From Panax quinquefolius (Eukaryota > Streptophyta > Magnoliopsida > Apiales > Araliaceae): DNA of 64,000 bases. Position numbers and translations under genes: made by a program. The DNA lies in assembly GCA_020205615.1 (NCBI GenBank), contig CM035164.1, positions 127,203,537 to 127,267,536 on the forward strand. Direction: 5' to 3'. Within the stretch, counting starts at the first letter, position 1. Every line of letters starts with the position of its first letter. Of the stretch, positions 23,625-40,528 are shown in pieces. The notes beneath the pieces are model-generated. The model had not been told where the DNA came from, did not search any database, and saw nothing but the letters and a program-made list of their open reading frames with translations.

Positions 23625-24350
23625 TGTTAACGCCAAGATCTTTTGCCGCATCCCAATCACGTAAGACGTCCCGATCATCCTTGCGATAAACGATAAACAC
23701 CACAAGCTTGCGATTTTATGGCCGGGAGATAGCTTTCGGCGTGAGAGTCGATATCATGTTCACGAGATTAACAATGGAGGATAATAATTGTCTAGTGTAT
23801 TGAGAGAGATAATAATTCTCAATCGTGTGTGTATGTGAATGTGAATGTTAGCGTACCTCTTTGTGAAGACCTCCTTGCTAGGTTATACTCTCTTTGCGGG
23901 ATTCACGCGTTGCCACCCACTACTATCGACACAACCACCGATCCGATGGGTTCTGCCGATCGCATGCGCATGCATCATCCACTACCTTTGGTCACTTTGT
24001 TTTCTCTGGCCGTGAGCTATGATCCTATCCACATTAATGCATGGCGCTATTCTGCGTATCAACTATCATGCTTTTCATCATTACAAGTCAAAGTAATAGA
24101 TATTAAAATATCTAATGGGTTAGTCTAATGAACCGAATGGGTCTCTCATAAGGTTTTAATAGAAATAATATGATGGTTAAGCCAAATGATTTTCGGCTCG
24201 ATAATGAAGGCGATAATAGACTAATTAAATAAGTGAACCCAATTCATTCAGCCCAAATAGAAGAAAATATAATGAGTCAACACGTTTCAATAGTTTAAAT
24301 TTGACTATTCCTAAATAAGGACAAGCGCTCAATTTGCCGTTGGAGATTGT
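23625..24350 (-). repeat. 5' LTR of the Tat-type element (outer boundary uncertain)
   Basis: The inner end is fixed by TGTTAACG at 23,625 and the adjoining primer-binding site. The outer end cannot be fixed because the partner LTR lies left of the window. A change in texture near 24,300-24,360 (ACAAGCGCTCA) is a guess. No coding sequence is seen. Confidence 0.55.
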
Positions 24351-24539
24351 TAACTAAAAAGTTGTCCAAAATTTAAGTTCGTACTTCTGACCACAATAAT
24401 TCTCATTAGGACTAAGAACTTGTTTGTGAGTTTCGATTTAACTGCTAAAACAAGTTTCAAACTAAAAATATTCTTTTACCCGTATCGAATATCAGTCATG
24501 TATTTGTAAAAAGTACTTTTAGAATGTACATCCTATTTT

Positions 24540-24655
24540 CGGAAGAAAACTAATATTTTCACATATTAAAATAATATTTTTATATGAGTCTCTCACGCGA
24601 AAGTGAGACGATCATGTAAAAATATTAATTTTTATGTGAAAATATTAGTTTTTTT
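24540..24655. mobile_element. Small foldback (MITE-like) element
   Basis: ACTAATATTTTCACAT near 24,547 is mirrored by ATGTGAAAATATTAGT near 24,636. An inner pair, GTCTCTCAC and GTGAGAC, forms the hairpin tip. Length and symmetry suggest a short non-autonomous element. No family is assigned. Confidence 0.55.
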
Positions 24656-24659
24656 TTTT

Positions 24660-25235
24660 CAGAATAAAAGAGACTATTTTTTTTGTAATTCAAAAAGAAA
24701 ATGATACCTTTTTTAAAGACACGGGGAATACCAAGTTTGGTTTCCAACACAATCTAAATAATGATCCGGGCAGCTAAGGTAATTTGTAAAACAACAAAAA
24801 CATCATTTCATTGCTCTAACCTCTGGCAATTGTGGCTTTTGATAGGCACTCCATCGATCCTGACTACATGCCTAAATTTCTGGAGCTTCTGGCATGCTAT
24901 TGGTCCCCACTGAGACCTGCGTAGGTACAAAATGGATAGATGTAATTAATAATAAGAGCAAAGTAAAAAGGGGAAATAGCTACCTGGCTTCTATATGGAA
25001 CCTGACGTATCTCATGATGTATTACAATTGATTAAATTATTGCATTATATGATCTAATTCAACCAACCATTTTTAAAATATTCATCCATACAAATCTGCC
25101 TACTATTTTGCAGCATACATAATCAACAAACAAGTGAACGACTCACAAATAATGATGCTTAAACGGGTCTCTTTTTTCTAGGTGCAAGTATGCCTCATTA
25201 TCTTAGTAGGCAAACCATCGATATATACATAAACA

Positions 25236-25278
<43 letters not shown>

Positions 25279-27190
25279 CGCACACACTTGATTATTCATT
25301 GATAACATATGAAAATAACATAATGGTTATATTTAACGAACAATAAGTGAACAAGTATTAGTACATGTTAGTTATACAAGGAGTGAGACAGAGGATGAGA
25401 GTGGGACAGAAGAAGCCTTGCTGGTCTATGTAATAATCATTTCCAAATTCCCAGGAAAACTTGTAAATACAAGATGAAGTGCAATGTACGCGTTGCCACA
25501 TATCGAATTGTATTAGAAGCCGAATAATGTTTTGAGTCATAAATAACAAATACAAGTATATACAAGAATCCTCCACATGATTTCAGCTAGAAAAACCTAA
25601 ATCTAAACCTCAGGACACTATATAGATGTTTTGACCACATTAACCTTGCTTCCATTATTAAAAGGTCAAAGACATCTCCAGGATTTTTGGCTGGAAAAGG
25701 TAACTGATTAGCAATTAACAAACTAAGGTGACATGACCAAACTATTTAACACTTGGTCAACATAAATGAGGAACATGGACCAGATACAGAAGGAAACAGA
25801 AGAAGCTGCTTATCAGGTGAAAGAAAGTGTTTAATGGGCCACCTAAATAAAATAAAAGACACCTAACCAAGATGTACCCCACAAACCATCTATTGTATAG
25901 CTTCTTTACAGACTCCAATACAAAATGAAAATATGTTAAAAGAAGAGAAAATATTATATTATTTGGACATGAGCCGCTTTCACCAGAAATAATTGAAGGC
26001 CCCATTTTTTCTCAGCCGCAATAGAAAGGAATAAAAGAATAGACGATGAGTAATAACTAATAATGTGTCAACAGGAGGCCAAGTCTGGTCCCCATGAATC
26101 ACCAGAGACATGGAGTTAACTCCAAATTATAAGGGACACATTTAGATATTTCCCTTTCGAGAAGTGTCTATGTGCTCTCCTATTGATCCATCCACATCCA
26201 CATCAGCAAGTGTGATCTGTCCTCCCATAATGCTGCAGATATTATTGTATAGCTCACCCACATGATTTAATTGCCGACATTCATAATACAAAATACATTT
26301 AAAAAAGGAAAGGAAAATATCTCTTACATCAGATACCTTCCAGCTAAACAGCCAGAAATAAAAATTGTTACCAGCAGAGGAAAAGAAATACTTGTTCATT
26401 ATGTCTATTTTCTTTTGTGCAGCACATGTATCAACAAAACATAACATTAAGACTAGAACTTATTGCAAAACATATCTAAATTCCAGCCTTGCAAATCAGA
26501 TCAGATCAAATTATATCATTATATACCACATGGAAAGTTCTTCCTATCTATATAAAATGCTCATTGAAAAATTGCTTGATTTTTGTCCACCAAGCATGCC
26601 TAACTTTACATATTTTGTCCACATGGCACTTAGCTCCATGATCAGCCTTGTGGTGCAAGATATCATGTCATTGGTCCCAGCTAATAAAAATGCTATTAGA
26701 AACTAATGCTCTTTATCCAGTGGACAATTCTACAGCTATGAAAGTCCACATGGGAACTTAAAACCATGGTTCACTCGTGGAGGACAACAATCAACAGCCT
26801 AATTTCCAGCGATGTTCCTTCAATAACTAAATATAGCCCCTTGAATGTATGAACAAGTAGCATGAAGAGAGAAACACTGCAACTCATGTATGATTCATGT
26901 CTTGGACAAGAAAATTGCGATGAGCAGAGAAAATGAATTTTTTTTAGCATATTCTAAAACATGGAGATCTCATTGATATCAATAAACAATTAACATACAA
27001 AATAAACAGAGGAAACAATATAACCAGTCTAACTTGAATCGTGTAAGAAATTATAACAAATGCAACAGAAACATAATTTATTGGTAAATGTCCATCACAG
27101 AAAAATTCGTTCTTTGGGAAACAATATCAATAAGGTAGGCCCAGTTTTGAATTTTTTGTCTCATTAATAAAGATTTAGACATCCTATACA
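24660..27190. other. Spacer with weak exon-like pieces
   Basis: AT-rich spacer. Two minus-strand pieces look exon-like. One at about 24,830-24,920 follows an acceptor (TACGCAG) and reads VSVGTNSMPEAPEI before a stop. One at 26,142-26,230 follows a possible acceptor (TCTGCAG) and reads GGQITLADVDVDGSIGEHID before a stop. I do not recognise either protein. A (TA)n(GA)n microsatellite lies at 25,236-25,278. Confidence 0.25.
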
Positions 27191-28945
27191 GCTTTTAGTA
27201 GGGGTGAGCATTCGGTTATTATCCGAACCGAATAAACATTTCGGTTATAACCGAAAACCGAAATAGCACTGTTTTGAATATCCGAACAACTAACCGAAAT
27301 ACATGATAACCGAATAACCGAATTAATTATTCGGTTATTTGGTTAATAACCGAATTTACTAGATTTACAAATCTCTACAATTCACTAGCTTGCAAGCTCA
27401 AAATCCACAAAATATATGCTGAAATCATAACAAATCTATACAATTCGCTAGCTTGCAAATGAATTAGCAGAATAAAAAATATATTATTGTTCTTCAAGAA
27501 AAACCCAGCAAATTCAGTGAAAGGAGAAGTCGTTATAATTTATAAAGATGGGATCACAGCAAGACTTATTCAGCCTTGTCCACTGTCGTAAAACACCAGT
27601 TGGTGCCTAACCTCATCACAGCATCAAGCAACATAAAAACTTAAAATAAATTATGTAATTATACAACCGATAAAAGTAAAAAGTTAATGAGCTATAATCA
27701 AAGGCTTCAGTGTGTCTAACAATCAGCCCTAATTGTATAAAGTAATCTCACTGAAATCCACTACGATAATTAAAACTATCATCAATTCATTATAACTCAT
27801 AAGCCCTAATTTTTTCCCCAAAATGGGTCAATCAACGGATCAAGAATTGGCAAAAATAAAAAGAAAACAGAAACTGCAAAATACCCTTTCAAATTAGAGG
27901 TATCAGATTCAAACCCAAAATCTCCAAGTCAGCCATTTAAATCACCATCAAGCAACACGTTACTAGCCTTAATGTCTCTGTGTATCACAATTTGCTCATA
28001 CCCTTCATGTAAATACAATAGCCCAGAAGCAACACCTTTGACTATATTGAACCTCTATTCCCAACTCAATTTTGATTTGGGTTTATCAAACAACAATCTA
28101 TCTAAGCTTCCATTAGGCATAAAATCATAAACAAGTAATAAATCATAGCGAAGCCGACACCATCCCTGCAATTGAACCAAATTCCTATGGCGAAGCTTTT
28201 CGCCAATCAGAGAAATTTGGACACAAATTCACGTAAACCCCCGCCTTGATTCGTTTTGAACGCTGCTTCACAACCACTTGTGTTTTTGATTTTGGTATTG
28301 TTCCTTTGTAAACTTTACCAAATCCACCAGACCCAAGTATCTCAGTATCCTTAAACCCTAAACCATATAAGCTTCGTCACCGCATATAAGCTTCGTCACC
28401 GCATTAATTAAGCCAAACCATAAACAACACTACTACATACGATACAAACGAATGATGGATGCTAGAAAGAAAAGGGGCACCTGGCGAGCTCAAAAATCCC
28501 TGAAGAGTGAAGGGGTTGTCTTCAAATTTTGGGGATTAAACCAGATCAGAAAAAGGGGATACTTGGATAGCTTCATCACCTTCAGTCCTTCACCGAGTTC
28601 GAGATCTGGCCTCTGGGTGACTTGATGTCGGCGTGTCTGGGGCTTTGCGCCTGCAGGCTAGTGGGTTCATGACCGAAAGCGAAATGAAAATTTGAGATGT
28701 TATGTTATTATTTTAAGAGTTACTTTGCAAGGCTTATCCGGTTATTTTCTTAGCAAGGCTTATTCGGTTATTCGGTTAAACCGACTAACCCAAAAGTGAA
28801 ACCCGTATAAACTAACCATAAACCGTAAATAATTTCGGATATAACCGAAATATCAAAAATAACCGAATTATCAGAAAATTTCGGTTAATTTATTTCGGTT
28901 CGGTAATTCGGTTATACCTGTTTTTTGATCAGTCCTAACTTTTGG
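27191..28945. mobile_element. hAT-like non-autonomous element carrying a kinase gene fragment
   Basis: Termini TAGGGGTGAGCA (27,199) and the complement of TAGGACTGATCA (ending 28,937) form an imperfect inverted repeat. Candidate 8-bp target duplications are GCTTTTAG and ACTTTTGG, a 6 of 8 match. Subterminal regions are full of TTCGGTTAT/ATAACCGAA motifs on both sides, the style of many plant hAT-derived repeats. The middle holds a receptor-kinase fragment on the minus strand. No transposase is seen. Confidence 0.65.
27910..28370 (-). pseudogene. Captured lectin-type receptor kinase fragment
   Basis: Reading the minus strand gives ILGSGGFGKVYKGTIP (glycine loop, about 28,302-28,345), then [62 protein letters not shown] (catalytic loop, about 27,950-27,990) and LGDFG (about 27,915). 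The [10 protein letters not shown] and HEGYEQ wording is typical of L-type lectin receptor kinases. In-frame stops occur after LSWE and before LGDFG, and a segment near 28,230 is garbled. Only the N-lobe and the start of the C-lobe are present, with no lectin or transmembrane part, so it cannot encode a working kinase. Confidence 0.75.
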
Positions 28946-29509
28946 AGCAGATTCAAAAAACATTACTTGTATAATATACGTTTCAAATCATATCTCATCA
29001 CGCCTACCTGATGCAAACAAAAACTCTAATTTTTAAATTATTTATTTTGTTTTTGCTTTTTTTTCTTTCTAAATATATAGGACTCCTTAATCATATCTCT
29101 GGAGTATTGGCGTTTGAAACCCTTTTAATTCGGTTGATTGATAGACTTTTGGTTGATGTTTAATCAATAATGTTTTGGACTTTTGGTTTGATTAATTTTC
29201 TAAAGTATTTGTGTTGATTATATTAGCTTTTTGGTTTTTATGAGAGTGTGAAGTTAATCCATCCAGCTTTGGTTGTTGAATAGGATAGATATGAATTATG
29301 ATGTTGGTAGTTGTTTGTGTAAATTGGCATTGAACATGTGTATTTGAGTGATTAATTATTTTGGACTTTTCATTAGTGTTTAACTTTTTGTTTTGGTTAT
29401 TTGTAATTGTATCACATGCATTTAAAATTTGCTGCACGTGTTTCTAGTATGGAAACTTTTAATATGCCATTAGTTCACTGTATGATTTTGTTAGATAGAT
29501 GTAAAATAC

Positions 29510-29839
29510 TACTCCCTCCGTCCCACGATAAAAGTTTTTATTACTATTTTGAGTAGTCCCATGTTAAATGTCCACTTTTCTTTAGTAACCAAACTTTTAC
29601 ACATTTTTTCCTATTATGGCCGTAGCATTAAATATCTCATACTTTTCTTATTCTAATTCTCTCTTCATATTTAATAAGTATGGAGATAGAATATTTTGAA
29701 TTGAATAGCTAGAAAGCCACTCTCTCATCTACATTGAAAATAATTAATGACATTATTATGGGCAATTTTGTCATTTTATTCCTCTTCTTAATATGCGTGA
29801 AAAGTCCACCAGAACTTTTATTTTGGGACGGAGGGAGTA
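29510..29839. mobile_element. Stowaway-type MITE
   Basis: Terminal inverted repeats CTCCCTCCGTCCCA (29,512) and TGGGACGGAGGGAG (ending 29,837) are flanked by TA on both sides. At 326 bp, AT-rich and without an ORF, this is a textbook Stowaway (Tc1/mariner-derived). Confidence 0.93.
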
Positions 29840-32430
29840 ATAGACTGCAGAGACGAAGTCAACACAGATCATACGTGAAATGAAATGATAGAAGACAATC
29901 TTTCGTTCTCATTTCACTATATGTGCCGGTTCACATCTAATAATAAACACCAATAATTGTCAGAGGCAGACAAGAAAATGTTAAGCTCAACAAATCTATG
30001 TGTTATTAACTAAGACTAGTAACAAATTCAAATTTATTTTGAGATGCTAAGGCAAGACTTTGTGATTATGCCTCAAGTACAACATTACTCTCTCAAGTTC
30101 CTATCAGCTTCATGCTTTTTCACGATCATATGAACAAACGCAGAGAAGATAGGGTGTTCGAGGTCAACTTCTACGAAGAATAACTAGTAATAACAAGAAA
30201 AAAAAGCATAATGACCAAAATCTGGGGGTAGGTTCACGAGATGTTCCGTTGAAGAGATTAACAATAATTCGGGAAGAGTAATACCCAGTGAGGACTTATG
30301 TCAGGCATATACTTTATTGTTTCGGTAAATGTTGCAGGCTTCTTTCTTTCCTGTGGAATACATGGGTAATATTATCTCAAGCCAATGGAGTTCTAATATG
30401 AATTAGCAGGATTTGCTTTCAAACAGTAATGATACATGAATTCAACAATAGTTAGGAGAATAATAATGGTTGTGATGAATATTAAAAGTGTTAGGTTTGT
30501 GAGGTGTATGAAGTCCAGGAAATATCAGTAGCAACTATATTATCAAAGAAACATTCCTACAACTTTTCCACAAATAACTGGAGTTTTCCTATTATTTCTA
30601 TGTCATATCTTTAAGTGAAAAATAACAGAGAAATAGTTACACAATCTAAAGAAGTTATACGTACTAATATACTCCTATATGTTACAATTCTTTATCATAT
30701 CGCGAACTTGGTTCCAGTGATGTATTAAGGAATGTGCACGGCATTATTCATATGTTGCTGACTTAAAGGGAATAAGGTTTTAATTTGGCTTACATTTATT
30801 GATCCCGGTGAAGAATTTAGTAAAGCAGTCTTATGTTGATCACATTCAATAATTGTAATAACTTGCTAAAAAATTAAATGATCGTGTGATGAATGATGAT
30901 CACCACATTTGACTGTTTAAGTTTCCTGAAGCTCATTAAGATTTGTCAAGAATACATGTAAACAATTTTTTTATAATAAATAGAGAATAATATTTAAAAA
31001 TACTAATAAAAAATTATAGATTTTTAATGTGTGTAAAGAAAAATTTAGAAAGCTAAAAAGTAATCATTTTAAGACTGAGGGAGTACCGAATACAAGATAG
31101 GCTGTGAGCTACAAAGCCTACAACAGATGGATTCAATTAATGTGGCATTTTGACATATTATGTTCTTTTCTTTTAACTCCGAGGGAGCTGAAGTATTTCA
31201 TTAATAACAATGCATTGCAGGCCTGGTCTACGGATAGTTCTTCTATTCTTATATCTATATTATTGTGTTCTTGTGTCACACATATTTGGATTACCTGTTC
31301 TCAATATTTGGTGGTAAATTCGGATTCTATATCCCTACTGGTTATTATTTTTATCCAACAACTGTCACTACGAAGTTCTATGCCAGACTAAATTACCAGG
31401 CAAATTGCCTGAGTTTACCACAAGCAAGTAGGCCCAAGTAATATATCAGAATTCTAAACTTTAGCCCTTTAATGACATTTATTTGTTAAAGTTTTTTTTT
31501 GTTTTTTTGGCCAAAATCTTAAAGAAAATTCAATATCCTTAGGCTTGCAATAAATAATTATATTAGCCACGAAAATAACATTTACATTTTCCATTAAAAA
31601 CCAAGTTCTCCATGCCACTGCAATAATAACAAATTAACAGCCAAACTAACAGCCTGCTGCATATACTCTGAATTCAAACGATATACACAAATGATCATGA
31701 TTGTCAAGTCAAGTGTATGCCACACACAAAATAATTATTTAGATTGAAATACAATATGACATTCAATAAACTGCATTGACATTCAATTTGGATATAAATG
31801 TGTGTGTGTGTGTGTTTGTGTGTGAAAATGGGAAAAATAAAGAAACGTACCTCCACTATCGCCAAGAACCACCGCCACCTCTCCTCCCAATTTTTGCTTC
31901 ACATTGCCCTAAAAATCACAAATTTCGTTTTATATTTTTTCATTTAGTACTACTTGAATTTATAAAATTTTTGAAGTTTGATTCTGTATTTTACAACAAA
32001 AATATGTTATTAAATACCGATTGAACTCAATTAGTGAAGAAGAAATACGTACAACCTCTCATCTATGAAATTCAACTCTTTATGTCTCATAAATTAATCC
32101 TTCACTTTAAAAACCCCAAGAGCTTTAAACCCTTGGACTGATTCAGAAGAGGTCTTTTTCAACCCATTGACAAACCCAAATAGAAGAATTTCGCCGGAAA
32201 ATACGAACGGCGACAAATTGTTTTAATTGGCTAGTAAAAGAAAACCAGCGATGGAGATCGGCTACTTTCGTAGACAAACTGGTATCTCTGAGTTTGGGCT
32301 GCTTAAGAAGTCAGTTTTGAGTTAAAATATTGGCCAATAATAGTTTCGCGGTTATTTGTGTGTTGAAGCTACGGAGTATAGAGCTATTAATTAAATTAAG
32401 CAATAATGATTTTACATCATGAAAAATATT
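29840..32430. other. Spacer with possible minus-strand exons of an unrecognised gene
   Basis: Mostly AT-rich non-coding sequence. Exon-like minus-strand pieces: about 30,075-30,165 reads DLEHPIFSAFVHMIVKKHEA and then a stop shortly after. About 31,852-31,910 reads NVKQKLGGEVAVVLGDSG between a plausible acceptor and a GTACG donor. The C/T-rich stretch at 32,050-32,330 could be a 5' leader. I could not chain them in one frame and recognise no family. A (GT)n run lies at about 31,799-31,820. Confidence 0.2.
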
Positions 32431-32433
32431 ACT

Positions 32434-32637
32434 TACTCCCTACTTTTATCATGACAAGATCAATATTAATTTTTTAAAGTTAATTTTAAATAATTTAAAT
32501 ATCATAAATTATTTAAAAAATGCTATTATTGGTTATAACATTCATTATTTTCAAAACTTAAATAGTCAATTTAAAGATGTCTAAAATTGACTTTTAGAAT
32601 GTTAATACTAAACTCATAATTTGAGAAAGAGGGAGTA
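32434..32637. mobile_element. Degenerate Stowaway-type MITE
   Basis: TA then CTCCC at 32,436, and GAGGGAG ending 32,635 before TA. The inner arms are partly complementary and AT-rich. Terminal repeats are eroded compared with the copy at 29,512. Confidence 0.7.
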
Positions 32638-32994
32638 TTAAATAACGTTTGATGAATGTTTTCTAAAATGCTTATAATAATTAGTTTAGTTTAAATATAA
32701 ACACGAAAAAAAATTATATTCGTCTTATCTTCTCTACGTTCTTAATAGTCTATCTTTGTTTTAGTAAAGTTTTAAGTGGCATGTTTCTGTCATCTTCCCC
32801 ATTAGTTAAAAAAAGTGAGTCACCGGTTCAGCCAAGACAATTACACTCCAACTCGCAATCGCAACAACTCAATTGCAAGAAACTCATAAAATAGCCTCGT
32901 AACTTCCGGAGAAGATGTACCTCCTCACAAAGAAAATCACAATGACTAGATCCGGTCCACCCGGACGACTGTGTTGGGAAAACAAATATATTGG

Positions 32995-33252
32995 TACTCT
33001 CTTTAAAAGATTGTCGTTTCTAAATTAAAAAAAGTATCATTTACCAAGTAAAATTTGTTTGAAATTCATCACTACCCCTTTATGGGAAGTTGAAAACTAT
33101 TAATACAAGAGAGAGAATTTCTTGAGACAATGAGAGAAGGTAGGGATAATATATAAAAGTAAATAATTTATTCTCCTCGAAAATTATAAATGACAAACAT
33201 TTTGAAACAAATTTTTTCTTCTAAAATGATAATCTTTTAAGAACAGAGGAAA
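32995..33252. mobile_element. Probable degenerate Stowaway-type MITE
   Basis: ACTCTCTTTAAAAGATTGTCGTTT on the left is partly mirrored by AATGATAATCTTTTAAGAACAGAGG on the right. Termini are too decayed to fix the ends. Confidence 0.4.
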
Positions 33253-33739
33253 TATTTAATAAATAATTTTATGCTTTCCTCGAAAATTAACGTGGTATAT
33301 TCATTTAGTCAAAACGGACAAGAAATGAATGAGAAATTTAGGTTCAAAGTACCCTATTTGCACATGAACTAAGTAGTGTGAACTAATTTTAAAATATTTT
33401 ATAAATAATTAATAATTAATTTTATATTGCCCATTTAAAATTTAATTTACATTTAATTTTTACAGTTTAAAACAAATAATATTTTTGTTAATGATTTTTT
33501 GTTTATTTACATTTTTGCCCTCTAGTATAATAAATTTTTTTGAAAACTTAATTTTTTTTAGTACACATCAACATAAATTTGTCTAGTCAGCGAGCCACGT
33601 CATCAATTTATGACGTGACAGACTTAATTGAACCAAAGTGGAAAAATTTGATAGTTCAATCATCTAATTGACAAAATTGAAAGGTGGATAACCGAAGTGG
33701 AATATGGCATATAGTTTAGGATAGTAAATTACATTTAAG

Positions 33740-33781
<42 letters not shown>

Positions 33782-34804
33782 CAATTCATTTTTCATTCAT
33801 TAAAACTAAGAGAGAGTAATCAAATATTATTGGTTCGTGAAACTCTTCAATTGAAGTGCTTCTTATGAGAGTCGAATACGATTTCATCCTGAAAAAGTAG
33901 ACGTCCATTTTTCTATCCGTAGGTATCGATAGTGAAAACGAAATATACTTTAAGGTGGACTTTTTAAAAGTTTGTCAATTACCATTTTGTTGTCTTTCTT
34001 TTTTGCTTCTTTTGGATTTCACTCTGAAGTTTGAACTACGAAAGGTAAGCTCAGGTTTATTATAATTGGCAAGGAAAAAAAACAAGAAGTATCAACTATC
34101 AACAGTGAAATGAGTATTACTTTTTGTTGAGTTTTTTAATACTCTCTCTTTCGAAATTAGATATACAATTTGACTTTTGAATTCGAACGACATTATATTA
34201 AACTTCAAAATTAGTACGACTCATATATGATTAATAATATATTAAAAGACAATCTTTTAATATATTATCTCCTAACGTAAAATATCACCTACTCTTCTCA
34301 CATAAATAATAAAAATCGGATTCACATTCAGAAATTATTATTGAAGTCTTACTTATTAGAGGAACTTGGGAGCTATATATTGCATTGCCATTACCACAAA
34401 AGACTCACTAAATCCTGACTAATCTTGGTAGAATTGTCAGACTACTTGGTGGATTCCAAAATTTAAATATTTACAACCATATTGAAATTGATGGAGAGAT
34501 GATTTCACACTGAAAAAACAATTCTCAACACAAGTACTTGGGACAGAATATATACTTGTAGAAGAAGAATATACAATGAAACCATTTATGAAAAATATAT
34601 ATCCATACACATTTTTAAAGCTTAATTAAGCAGTTTCAAGTTACAGGAAGAAAAACATTGAAATACGTACAGCAAGTTCTGTAAAGGAAGGTAGCTAGAC
34701 TGGCCAGGCCAGGTGAAGACGTTTGACACTACTACCTTTAATTTCCGCTGCGACAAGAAATGCATGCAGTTATTCATGTAGTAGCTAGCTAGCTAGGCAC
34801 ATTT
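33253..34804. other. AT-rich spacer 3' of the glycolate oxidase gene
   Basis: Contains a (TA)n microsatellite at about 33,742-33,779 and no recognisable coding sequence. The part next to 34,805 should hold the 3' untranslated region of the minus-strand oxidase gene. Confidence 0.4.

Positions 34805-40528
<5,724 letters not shown>

Noticed and set aside
27391..27470. Repeated ACAAATCTCTACAATTCACTAGCTTGCAA segments
   Set aside because: Two copies near 27,365 and 27,440 within the hAT-like element. Too few for an array, and no CRISPR-like spacing.
30960..31086. GAGGGAGTA terminus near 31,078
   Set aside because: It resembles one end of a Stowaway MITE, but no matching left end was found, so no element is called.
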